64,000 nucleotides of DNA from Apophysomyces variabilis (lineage: Eukaryota; Mucoromycota; Mucoromycetes; Mucorales; Mucoraceae). Positions 39,000 to 50,965 of the stretch are shown piece by piece. The stretch is taken from the NCBI GenBank assembly GCA_002749535.1, contig MZZL01000399.1:124001-188000 (forward strand), read 5' to 3'. The first letter of the stretch is position 1. Each line of letters starts with the position of its first letter. The notes under the pieces are model-generated. The model did no database searches. It saw nothing but the letters and a program-made list of their open reading frames with translations, and was not told where the DNA came from. The position numbers were made by a program, and so were the translations under genes.

Positions 39000-40544
39000 G
39001 AGTGCTTTGAAGAGGAATACTCCACTTTAAAAAAGCAAAAATAGCAAATATTTATAGCGACCGAAATTCTTACGCCACCGGTGGTCTCCGCTCCTGTTAA
39101 TGAATGCAACGCAGTCTCTAGGCACAATTCAATAAGTCAAGTCAAAGTTTGCGCCAAGTTGCATTCAATCATGGAGCAGGACCCTATTCTGTTTGGCGTT
39201 AATGCCTCCAGGCTAATTGATTATTTTCACACGTTGCATTCAACATGACCTGAAAAATTAAATACAAGCTGGCGCTATTCTGTTTCATACAAGATGTATG
39301 ATGCAATAATAAGAAGAAACTTGCAGAGGAGATATCGGCCAAAGGTGGAAAATGGCGTCTTTTTCTTTTATTGTTCTTTATCTTCTGACCTACTTTGCGG
39401 CGTAAAACGTAACAGCGCTTCTTTGTTTTTTTGGCACTTAGTTCTTCTCAGCTTTGGAGGGCTGAATGCATTGTTTTAGTTGAATCTAGATCGTGTTCTA
39501 CGCGGAGGAATGGATCTAAAGGTGAATTCAGTTCCCACGCGTAATGGGAAAATCTATGGTGCCATACAAAGCATGAGGCGTAAACTTAAAGGAAACAGAA
39601 TGCTTGGCAAAGTTAGAATATATGCGGAAGAGAGATATTATCCTTTCTAAAATTGCTTCCCGACACGGTTCCATTTCAAGGCAGTAAGATCAATTTTCTA
39701 TTGCAGAAACCGTGTAGCTTTATCTAAAATGTCCACTCTCGTCCGGTCCAAAGGAATGAAAAGAAATAAAAAAAACCCCTGGCGTGACAGCAGGAAAAAA
39801 ACGAATAAAGGCTATGAAGAAAAGCTACAAACAAAGGGAAAAACGCAGAGGATGGCGAGGCTAGGGAATCAAGTGCTACAGTCATCAACAGGGAGCTAGA
39901 GAGACTGGTAGAAATGGTAGGGAAGAGAAACATAGATGGAGCAGGAGAAGAGGTAGAGGAAGTGGTAAGAAACGGTCTATCACTTGGCGAAAATCGCCTA
40001 CAAAATTTTCTGCAGAAAACTTAATGCCTATATTGTGAAATAATGTAAAAATCCACTATTCTTTTTCTTTTTATTACAAATAATGGCAATTTTTTCTTTT
40101 CGCCAAGTGCTTGTAACTTTAAATCTTTTCCAAAAAAGTATATAACTGGAGGAAAAGCTATGATATTGGCTTAAACGAGAATCAATAAAGTGTGAAGGTC
40201 AGTGATTGTAAATTGCAAGAATATATTAACTGTGGAGAATCCCTCAGTTCTTCTCTTTCTATTCAATTGGGTTGCTCCTTTTTTAGTAGAAGTTATTGTA
40301 AAACAGTAATATTAAGCTAGTCTGCAGTTGTCTTTTGTCTTAAGTCTTTAGCAAGATTTCGACTACGTACAGTAATTTAATATAGGTCGTTATTCTTGAA
40401 CCTGCACCATGCTGTTACCACGAAATTTGATCCCTGCCAGCACAAAAGTATCCTATTCGCTGGCGCACAAGTACTTTTTAAGTGGCGCAAATACCTTGCC
40501 AAATACCCAAAAAAAAACCCTGGTCGGACAAGCGATATATAAGG
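39000..40544. other. Intergenic region with a small inverted-repeat element
   Basis: Divergent spacer of about 1.5 kb between the aminotransferase (-) and the sirtuin (+). No coding sequence recognised. It contains the 129-bp inverted-repeat element at 39981-40109. Confidence 0.6.
39981..40109. repeat. 129-bp element with perfect 13-bp terminal inverted repeats
   Basis: Starts CACTTGGCGAAAA and ends TTTTCGCCAAGTG, exact complements, around a short AT-rich interior. Size and structure suit a tiny MITE, but no clear target-site duplication is seen. Confidence 0.5.
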
Positions 40545-42814
40545 ATGAGTGCAAGTGAAGAGTTCCGTGCTGTATTTTCAGAAGAAGCAATTCCACTCAA
40601 ACGACGTCCATCCGATAATGTTCTGGAAACTGATGATTCAGGAGAGCTTCCTTCAAACCATAAATCGAACGATGATGATGAAGATCGGTCGCCTAAACGA
40701 TTGAAGGTTGATCTAGGCGAAGATCATCACGGTGAGCAGAATCAAAAGCATTTCTTTTGTTGCGTACAATTCTGCATTTGTATGATATACTTAACTTTAC
40801 TACTCTACTACTGCTTTAGCAACAACAGAAACTACAACCGTCCAGGTTAAGCAGTCAGTGGACGATGCAGATGCATCAGCCCTAGGTTTTGGCACCATTC
40901 ACGATCAGAATTTTGAGGAAGATTACAACGAAGAATCCGATCAAGATTGGGCTGGAGGAACTGAGAGTGACAGTGAGGGTAGCAGCCCTGATCATGAGTT
41001 GTTCGGCAATGCCTTTGGTGCGGAAGACGATGTTGCAGACATAGATGTTGACGGATATGATGAAGATAGCATTTGCCAGCCATGTATGTATCCTAAAGCG
41101 GTATCATTAAGTTGCTTACTAATTTGAATGATTAGCTTGGACAAGCTTTACGGAAGAGGAAATGGAAAGAATCCAGGAAGAAGCGAGGGAAATGGGTAAG
41201 ACTTTTTATATCGAAGATGATTGTGCTTTATTAACTTACATACAAACCCTCAGGCTTGATTAAATTTATTGAGAAATATGTTATCCATGAGAAAACTCCT
41301 GTTGCAAAACTATTGGAAGCTTTTAACGTTGTGATGGTAATGAAATTTGATGAAAACGTCTGACAGATCACATAATTGTAGCATATTCACAGCATCCTAG
41401 AGCTGCTTTACTAGCAACAGATTTGGATTTGGTGCCTATCTTACGTAGTGTGGTCAATCGGCATTTGCGAAAACGGCGGCGGTTAGAACTGGTTAAAACA
41501 CTGGAAGATGTTGTGGATCTTATGGCAAAGGCAAAGAACGTCATGATCGTCACTGGCGCAGGCGTTTCTGTTTCTTGCGGTATCCCAGATTTCCGATCAG
41601 AGACTGGCATTTATTCTCGACTACATGAATACGCATTGAGTGATCCCCAGCAAATGTTTGACATTGAGTACTTCCGAGAGGCCCCTGAGATATTTTACTC
41701 GTTTGCCAAAGAGCTGTACCCGAGTAACTATGAGCCAAGTCCGAGTCATCTATTCGTCAAGCTTGTGGAAGATAATGGAAAACTGCTAAGGAATTATACG
41801 CAAAATATTGACACTTTGGAGCACAAGGCGAATATCAAACGCGTTGTGAATTGCCATGGAAGTTTTGCTACAGCCAGTTGTGTGACATGCGGATATAAAG
41901 TCGATGGCAAAGAAATTGAACCCTACATATTTCAGCAAGTAAGGATAAGATTGAATTTGTTTGGAAGTTGTCTAAATCAGTTATTTAGGCGATTCCTCCC
42001 TGCCCACGGTGTGCTGAGAATAAGAAACCATCTGCCGATCTGTCTGATGACGAAAATGAAGGTACTACACCCAGGGGAACGTCGATTATGAAACCAGTAA
42101 GCAGAATAGGATGTGTTTATTTCATGAGAATGTAATGTAAACGACTGCTATGACTATCTAGGACATTACTTTTTTCGGTGAAAGATTGCCTGCGCAATTT
42201 GATCAATTACTCGCAGTGGACACGGATCAAGTTGATCTTCTGATTGTGATGGGATCGTCTCTTAAGGTTTCTCCAGTATCTGAAATCATGTCACAAATTC
42301 CACACAACGTGCCGCAGATTCTTATAAACCGTACACCGATTACTCATATGACATTTGATATGCAACTGCTTGGGGACTGCGATGTCATTGTGCCTGAATT
42401 ATGCAGAATGCTAGGCTGGGAGTTGAAGCACCATAAACTGCCAGGTGGAAGCTGTATCAGCGAAGAAAGTATTAAACTTAGCCGAGAGGGCACAGGTGAC
42501 CTAGTAGAGATAATCGATGCTGAAACAAAGGAAGTGAAATACAAAGAGCAAAAGATATGGAAGTATTGGAGAGATGGACTTTACACGTTCCCCGGTGCTG
42601 TTGTCTCACAGAGCTATCTGGAAGGGTTAGTATATATTCACTGTAGTTAAGTCTTTAAGTCCACTCACTCAAGGAGATGCTTAGGCCGGAAGATCATATC
42701 AAAGATGATAGTGACGACGAGGAAGTGCAACAGAAAAAAACTTGTGCGACAGACGCTCTTGAACCATATGCAACAGATGCTCCGCAGAAAACTGCTGAAG
42801 AACCTGTTGTATAA
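40545..42814 (+). CDS. SIRT1-like NAD-dependent protein deacetylase (class I sirtuin)
   Basis: Removes acetyl groups from histones and other proteins using NAD+. Eight exons: 40545-40731, 40820-41083, 41136-41195, 41254-41336, 41393-41938, 41989-42096, 42162-42625, 42685-42814, in phase, 613 aa. The N-terminus is acidic with a basic SPKRLK patch (possible nuclear signal). The catalytic core shows [15 protein letters not shown] (NAD binding), [14 protein letters not shown] (catalytic His), a Zn knuckle CVTC ... CPRC and [12 protein letters not shown]. The pre-core helix [18 protein letters not shown] resembles Sir2/Hst1/SIRT1 rather than cytosolic SIRT2. Acidic C-terminal tail. ATG 40545 is the first Met in the open frame. 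Confidence 0.93.
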
Positions 42815-43114
42815 ATCCTTTTCTCTCTCCTTTTGTTTCTCTCTCTCTCTCTTTCTCGTTCCATCCTAATCTGCTCAGATATTTCCCTTGTTTTTTCTTG
42901 TTGATAAGTCAGTCTTTCTTTTGATCCTTCATTTGCCAATAAAAATGATTGTAATATTCAAAGGGGATTATTTATCATTCGGCGTTTGGAGGATGATTCA
43001 TGCGGAAAAAAAAGATACCGAAGTCGCGCAGCCCGTGACTCATTCAAAACCGCCCTCTTGAGTTCCTTGGGTTCCTCAACTGTTCTTCCGCTTTCGTTTT
43101 CTAACTTACTGTTT

Positions 43115-45741
43115 ATGACTATGGAATTTCATAATGACACTTTCCTGATACCTCGACCAACATGGGTAAATGATCTCGATGTTATGTTCTGTACATCGTG
43201 TAACGCCGCTTTTGGAGCGTTGCGACGAAGAGTGAGTTTCCAGTAATGTTTTGAATTGTGCTTATGACTCACTTTGTTTTTCAGCACCATTGTAGGAATT
43301 GGTTAGTTTGATGAACATACAGATTGTACGATCCTTTTGTCTCACGGCTATTAAACAATTAGTGGCAGCATCTTTTGCCATGATTGCTCTTCACGTAGCG
43401 TTCCTTTGCCACAGCTCGGATATGGTACAAAGCCTGTACGAGTATGTAATGGTTGCTTTGAAGTTGCTTACCTTGTCACATACGCTATTGACGAAGACCA
43501 TGGTCTCTCCACTCAGGTACAGTGATATGATTGGCGCTTTCTTCTCCCTTGATTCGCCCTTATCCCCACCCCTTCGTACCGCTAGATCCACGGTGCCCGT
43601 GGGCTGTTGGAATTGACCGAAAAGGATGATGGTACGGAAAAGTGTTGCAGATATTTACTATGGGTATCATTGCCAGAAACAGTTGTTTTACTGATCAATG
43701 GATTGTAGAGAAGGACCTGCACAACATGGTAGCCCATGGCGGGATCGATGCTCTCATCTGGCTATGCCGATCATCTACTAGTAAAGAACTACACCATCTC
43801 ATCACAACCATATTAGCAATGCTCTCTGAGAAGGGTAGGGTACTAACATAAACGAGGAGAAAGGGAGAGCATCAGTGAGTAAGCTTTCTAACTGACTATA
43901 GAATCCATTCGACCTGTCATTATTACGAAATGGGCTCTGCCGCCATTGATGCAACTGATAAAATTCTACACTCAGCCTGAATTCTCAAAACGGGTGGAGA
44001 AGAAATCACCGGTCGCTTCGATTCATTCTAGTATCACTGCAGCGTCCAGCAACAGTAGCACAATTCCACCGTTTGAATCGGATGGCGAAGGTCAGCAGAA
44101 CATCATCCTGGAAATTGTGATCAATTGCACCCACGTTTTATATCAGCTTTCACGTGCAGGTAGATTAGTAAAAACGAAGATAAATTAAGTGGGAATGTCT
44201 AATAACGGGTCATCAGGGATGTTTAACCAGAAGGAGACAATGTCGGATGGGGTATTAGAGACGTTATTGATGCTTGCCACGTATGAGCTGGACATATCGA
44301 TGATAGAAGGCATGGTTAGCGTTGAGAAAGCCGAAGGAAAACCCACAGCAGATGAGACACAATACCAAGAACAACTGAAAGAAAGAATCTCCATTGTACA
44401 GAGTTTAGCCGCCAAAGCAATATCCGCTATTAGCGCATCAGGTGAGTTAGTCGTTGCACTAGATGGCTATGGATCGGACATGAAAGTTAAGCATTGTTTC
44501 AGCACCGAATCAACCCAGTGTCATTGAGCAGATGCAAGGTACGAGTAAACTAGCTCAGATGCTGCGGTCGCAAAACGAAGAGGTGAGAAAATACATAGCA
44601 AAAACTGTGGCGTATCTGTCTCTTCGAAATGGTAGATGAGTATAGAACATTTTGAATTCCTTATCTTACAATATCCTTCTAGACAAATATAAATCTTCAT
44701 TACTCAGCGGTGATGGAGCACGTGCACTGGTGTCCATTATTGCATGTTTACCCCAAGCAGATGATGGTGGAGACGAAGAGAAAAGACGATCGGATCTCGA
44801 TTATTACTTGTCAAGCAAAGAAAATAACGTAAAAAGTGAGGAGCATACAGCAAGATTAAGTCAAATCGGGACACAATCGGAGACAAGTTTAAATGCTGCA
44901 GCTGTGTCTCATACATGTTGTGCTCTGGTAAGCTGATATATACATCTGCTGACATTGTCTAATCAAAGATGGTCTTTTTCACTCTGGGAGGAACTTTAGG
45001 CGAACTTTGCAACGAACAGTAAGTCTTCTGGTATGCAGACACAAGATCCGAGAATTGAATGTTGTCTTTCTAGTGGAATCACAGCTGCAGCTGATGTCAC
45101 AGCCTCGCCTTCTCAAATACATTTGTAACATACCAGCCACCTTCCCTACACATATAGAGATTCATCGCCATGTTGCCCGATGCCTCGCAAATTTTGCGCT
45201 GTATGGTAAGTATGCAGAACGTGGCGTGTAGCGCGTGGCCTGTCCATTATGTATTTAGCCATGTTGCAGAGGAGAACAACAGTTTGATGTTGTCCGACAA
45301 GAAAACCAATGACAACGACCACAAGGATGCGTACAACGTGATATCCACTCTGTTAGCCATGGGACAAAGTGCCAATGTGACATCCGATGTCCAACGACAA
45401 ATCGTACGGGCGATAGATAATTTAAGTTCCCATGGTAATCACAAATGATGGATGTTGTCACGGTGTCTCATTTGATCTGTTCCATAGCTCCGACATCGAA
45501 TGGCGCTTCTAAATGGCATTCTTTGTTCAGGGATGCATACCCTTACATTCTACGTGTATTGGAGACAAGCAAGGATGAGGATACGGTCAAGCGAGCGGAG
45601 AGTATCCGTGAACGGGCAAGGTTGGAAGAAAAAGAGGACATACAGTCGTCCACAGAAGATGAAGAGGAAGTTGAAGCTGATACAAAACCAGAAAAACTCC
45701 AGAAGAAAAATAGAAAGAAGAAAGGCCGAAATAAGAACTAA
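43115..45741 (+). CDS. FYVE zinc-finger and armadillo-repeat protein
   Basis: Thirteen exons: 43115-43231, 43285-43301, 43363-43516, 43586-43631, 43709-43834, 43902-44159, 44217-44441, 44503-44631, 44683-44927, 45000-45018, 45074-45205, 45270-45434, 45488-45741; every phase agrees, 628 aa. The N-terminus is a FYVE finger: WVNDLDVMFCTSCNAAF, RRHHCRNC split over a 17-nt exon, then FCHDCSSRSVPLPQLGYG and RVCNGC, which would bind PI(3)P on endosomes. The rest is helical repeats of armadillo type (KLAQMLRSQNEEVRKYIAKT; ALANFATN; RCLANFALYG), and the tail is highly charged (KKNRKKKGRNKN). Probable endosomal scaffold; no specific orthologue recognised. A start at ATG 43121 is equally possible. Confidence 0.85.
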
Positions 45742-45882
45742 GAACGTTGAGGTTCGAAGTATATAATGGATTAAAAAAAAAAGAAAAAAAATAATAAAAA
45801 AATAAACAGTAAAAAAAAATGGAGCTTGAATTCTTCATGCAAAACTTAACGGGCGTTGCCGCGTGGTGTCTTTGCAGGAGTC

Positions 45883-48800
45883 ATGTCACTACAAGACGAT
45901 CAAACAGCGTACTATGCTACGTTATGCGAACAATTATATAATCCCAAAACATCCAATGAGCACGATCAAGCACAGAAGATTCTGGAATATGCATTTCCGA
46001 CGTTTGCTGATGAAGCTGGCGGCGGTGTAGCTGCTCAAGCACCACCAGGAGGCGTCAATACGCAGTTAATGTTCAACATTACTTCGCCTACCGATTCTGC
46101 ATCAGCTCTACGTGTTCTACTGGAGAATTCTCCGAGTCCCTACGTTCACACGTTCTGTTTGTCTCGCCTTAAACAGCTTGTCCAAGCGCAATTTGATCTG
46201 TTCAATGGCAATACCAAACTTCAACTAAGTAAGCTTTTGCCTCTGGCTTCTTTATTTGGATTGAGTAACAGATACGAATGGAGACCCAAAAAAATCTGAT
46301 CCTATTCTTTAGGGTCATTCCTTTTGGAGTTCGCTTATATGCACCCTCAGCTATTATCCTTCGTCATTGCCCAGTTAGCAAGTGTGTTGGCCTCGCTGAC
46401 CTTGTTGGGATGGGCAGAGATTGAAGCTTATCGAAATATATACGAAGATATCCAATCATTTCTTCAAGCTTCTGTTGAACATCGTCTGGTCGGATTACGT
46501 ATTCTCGGTACATTGGTCCAGGATATCAATGCACCTAGTTTTTCGCGTAATTCTGCCAAATTGCGAAAAGCGGGTAAGCATAAAGCATCCAATATGAGAT
46601 TTCGCCCTACGGAAATTTTGGAAAGGCTCAACTAAACTAATAAAACGTGTCATTAGCGGGAGGCTTTCGAGATACCCAACTTCTACCTATCTTTGAAATG
46701 GCATTTGAGACACTGGAACAATTATTGCATCGCGCTATTCCCTTTGATAACCGTAAGTAGCACTCTTATTCCCATTGTTTCATCTTTCTTACCTATCATT
46801 CAATTGTTGTACTATAGCCGAACAGGAAAATCGGATGAAGGATGCCACATTAACCCTGTTGATACGGTGTCTTTCTTACGACTTTGTAGGAACAAGCGGT
46901 GATGAAGCCGGTGAAGACTTTGGGACGGTGCAGGTACAAGAACACCGACAAACTTGTGTTTGGCTACCGTATCTTCTGATTTTTTTCTTTTCTTTTTTTT
47001 TTTTTCTGTAGATCCCTGCCAGCTGGAGACCTCTTTTTGAGTCACCGAATTTTACAAATACCCTGTTTAGTGCCTACAGAGAATTTCCCGTGCCATTGTC
47101 TTCAAAAGTGATGGAATGTCTTGTGCAGGTTGTTTCTGTGCGAAAAGCTTTGTTCACTTCCGATTCAGGCAGGGCCGAATTTGTGCAACGCATCATGCAA
47201 GGAACCCGAGATATCATGATGACAGCTCAAGGAATGAGTGACCCGAACAATTACAATGAGTTTTGTCGACTTCTCTACAGGTTCCGTGCTACAGCACCAT
47301 TGAATGAGATGGTGGAAAAGCCGGGATACATTGAATGGATCAGCCTAGTGGGCGAGTTTTCATTGAAGGCTTTTCAGTCATGGAAGGTAAGAAAGGATAT
47401 TTTCGTATCAGCTTCAAAAACCTATCGCTGTAACCATTTGATTCATGCATCTCATTTTCCCACAGTGGGCTTCTAATACTGCATCCTATATTCTTGGATT
47501 CTGGTCGCGCATTGTCCAAAGTATGACATACTACCAACGACTGAATGAACAAGCAGTGAAAAAACTGGACGAAGTTACTGTGAAGGTATGCTCGATTTTC
47601 GATTTTTATACAATGCGATATTCACTTTTCGCGAAGCTTACGCAATGCTACGTCCTAACTATGTTGGAATCCGTCTCCACAATTCGTGAGGAAATGCTGG
47701 AAGGTAAAAGGGAACGACATGCATACCTTCAGGATCTCATAGCAAGATGATGTTCGCAGATCCACTTGACAACGAGGATACGCTGATAGAGACATTGAAC
47801 ATGCTTGGCCATATTGCGCGCCGTCAATATGAACAATCCACATCCACGTTTGTGGGCATTTTCGATCCCATTGCTTTGCAATATCAGGTGAAAAGAGTCT
47901 TACCGTTTCTTTCTCGAAAGTTAACCAGATGGCTAGGAATTGATTACACAAGCATCCTCATCGGCAGCGTTATCGACGGACGATTTTAAAGATGCGCTGG
48001 AAATTATCGAAACAAAGTTCGCTTGGCTGGTATACATTGCTGGCTCTTTTATCGGCAACCGAACTGTAAGCTGGAAGAGGTCTGCTCTCAAAGTTTATTT
48101 ACGAAGTGAGCTTTTGCAGGCTTTTTTGACTTCGGATAGTCCAGAGGAAATCGACAGTTTGTTGACCACCAAGGTGCTTCAGCTTATGGATGTCCAACAA
48201 TTACTACAGGCCCAGCACGGTAGCACCTTTCTAAACCAAAAGTTGGATCAAGCCTTTATATTCTTCTTTCAACAATTCCGGAAATCATATATGGGAGACA
48301 GCACAGCTCGAGAGGTAAGCCTAACTAAAACTCCTTAACGCTAGAAACTTGTAGCGATTCTGAACCTTTTATAAAGATCTACAGCAAAACGTCCCAAACG
48401 ATTGGCATCAGCGAGCATGCAGCTATGCTCAATGTGATTGTTCGCAAAATGTGTGGTTTTTATTCATATGAATGCTGTTTAAACAAAAAAAAACTCATGA
48501 TTGTAATATTAGTGCTGCCAATATGCAGTACTGGGCTGACAACGAGGTTGTGATTCGAAGATCACTTGAACTATTCCACGAGCTGACGAAAGGGTATCAA
48601 TACAGTCATAAAGTCAATGGAGTAACTTAGCAGTTGTTTATAGGCACAACTTGTTAAAACATTTACGGAACGCCGAGACAACCCAATTGATTCTACAGAA
48701 TTATACGTCGAGTAGATTCAACTTTCTGGAACATGAAAACCAGCAGCATAACCGAGAGCTATACTACCAAATCCTGTGTATATTATTATTTGCTGAAGAC

Positions 48801-50345
48801 AATGTTCGCGAGTTGGAGTTCCACGAATTTATGCGGCCTTTTGCTGCACGCTTTGACGTTCTAGGCCCGTTGGATACCATTGAAAGTTTTCAGCAGGAGT
48901 CTGTACAGGTTAGTAAAAACTCTGCTTTGCATAGTTTTGTACTCATGGTCGCTTTTTATTTCCAGCGCGCTTTGAGAGACATTTTTATCGACCTTCGAGG
49001 GTTCCTCTCGCCTATTCAAGACCGACGTAATTTTCTCTATTTCTTTGACTGGTTCCACCCAGATTATATGGCTATTTTGCTGCGGGCCATCGAAGCATGG
49101 TCCCCAGATCCTATAGTCAATACTCTTCTCAATTTTTTGGCCGAGTTCGTGCACAACAAGAATCAACGACTTCATTTTGAGGTGTCTTCCCCTAATGGCA
49201 TCCTTATGTTCCGCGATGCTAATCAATCGATCTGCAGCTTCGGTAATTAAAGAAAGAAATCAAGATATCTATGTCGGTTGTCAGTTAATATAAGATCTCG
49301 ATATTTCTTTTGCTAGGACGTCAAATTTTAGAGAAACAGGTTACCGATGAATCTTCAAAGTACCCATACAAGTAAGGACCAACAACACTGTTGAATTGAG
49401 GCAGGACAGAAAGAGAAAATAGGCTGACATAATTCATCCTTACAGATACAAAGGTATCGCGCTATGCTTTACCATATTAGCTCGTTGTTTTGGTGGCAAC
49501 TATATCAACTTTGGTATATTTTGGTTATACCAGGACAAGGCTATTGATGAGTCATTGGATATGATGATTCGACTTATGCTTAATATACCAATCAAGGATT
49601 TGATGGTCAGTGATATAAAGTATTTCCATTTTCCTCTTGTTGCTAACGCCAATTAACGGCTATACAGGAGTTCCCCAAACTCGCGCGGGCCTATTTTACC
49701 ATGCTTGAGGAGGTTTCAAGAGAACAACTGATGCTTCTCCCTAATGTGACACCAGAGACCTTTTTATACCTGATGCAAGCTTTTGAGCAAGGGGTCGAGT
49801 CTACAGAAGGTGTTGTGCGAGGGCATGCCTGTTCAGCCATCTATAATATCTGTAGCTTTGTTGTCAAACAATCCCAGCAACTACCTCGACAGCAACCCAA
49901 AGGCTACTGGCTTATGAACTACATGAACCAGTATCCCCAGATTTTGCCATCTCTTTTAGCTACCTTGTTTAGTTTGGTCTTGTTTGATGAAAATAACGAC
50001 CAATGGGCGCTGTCACGGCCACTCTATGTTTTAATACTACTTCAAAGAGAGGTACACGCACAAAGGAAAAAAAAAGGACTGCCTTTATCTCGTCGTGGTC
50101 TGGTACTGATTTCTCCTTTACTTTTTACGTAGTACACATCCAAGTATTTCAATCAGATTATTGAAAATCAGTTACCTGAGCGTCAAGAATTTGTTTCCAA
50201 AGCATTGGGTACTTTAATGGAAGGCATTACTTGGGTGTTATCAGCAAAGGACCGCGAATTATTTACGCAGCATGTCTCTGCTTTCCGGAGAGAGCTTCGA
50301 CTAAATAATGTTGTCTTGGTTCCTTTTCCAACGACTTCCCTTTAA
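45883..50345 (+). CDS. Exportin-7 (XPO7/RanBP16-like)
   Basis: Importin-beta superfamily nuclear transport receptor built of HEAT repeats. Eighteen exons: 45883-46228, 46313-46573, 46657-46752, 46818-46933, 47012-47386, 47466-47585, 47637-47703, 47760-47887, 47937-48065, 48120-48314, 48377-48450, 48513-48593, 48644-48908, 48966-49242, 49317-49371, 49446-49605, 49668-50051, 50133-50345; all phases agree, 1113 aa, close to human XPO7. Characteristic blocks: LLGRFR-equivalent FCRLLYRFRATAPLNE, YVLTMLESVSTIREEM, LLKHLRNAETTQLILQNY, NFLAEFVHNKNQRLHFEVSS, PNGILMFRD and GNYINFGIFWLYQD. It follows the FYVE-ARM gene by only 141 bp on the same strand. Confidence 0.94.
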
Positions 50346-50965
50346 TCATAGAAAAACAGAAATTGAACGTAAAGAAAGAACGAACGAAGGATAGAAATAG
50401 ACTCCAAAGTTTTGTTTTGATTTCAAATGCTGAATTCGTAAATTGATAACGAGCTACTAACCTAATACTTTGCTAAGACCTTGGCACGATGTCTATTTTT
50501 GACTTCGTTAAGTAGCTTTCGCTTTCACCAATTGATTCATCTCGCAAAAGGAGGCAATGCATATCATATCCTGGTGCTTTCATTTTTACTATGAGAAAGC
50601 AAATCAGCGCGTTCGGTCTGCACGCTCGGCATGTATCCCGACAAGTGGTAATAAAGTTTAAAATCACCTCTGTGCAGAAACACCATCAGATGAGCACTAT
50701 TTCCAGAAATTGATCTCGCCATAAACCAGTTGTGTGTATAAACTGTATTATAAATCGGCGGAGAATGGGAACATTACATTCTCAAAAAGTGTAGAAGCCA
50801 AACATGATCACTTTATAGTGTGTTTGAAAGGTTAGGAAAAAAGGTGATAGTAAAACGTATAAATATAATAGGTGTGAATATACAGAAATACTTCTGAAGG
50901 AGTAAAAAGGAACAAATTCCCTCTTTTCTTTGGCGTACTAATCCTACTTCTTTATCTTCGCAAGT
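50346..50965. other. Intergenic region
   Basis: About 600 bp between exportin-7 and the F-box gene, AT-rich, nothing recognised apart from presumed 3' UTR and promoter. Confidence 0.6.

Noticed and set aside
40482..40544. N-terminal extension of the sirtuin from a GTG codon
   Set aside because: Non-ATG start is not needed; ATG 40545 is in frame and the upstream residues match nothing.
44160..44190. 30-nt intron in the FYVE-ARM gene
   Set aside because: Too short; the next AG in the same phase (44215-44216) gives a 57-nt intron and removes the stop.
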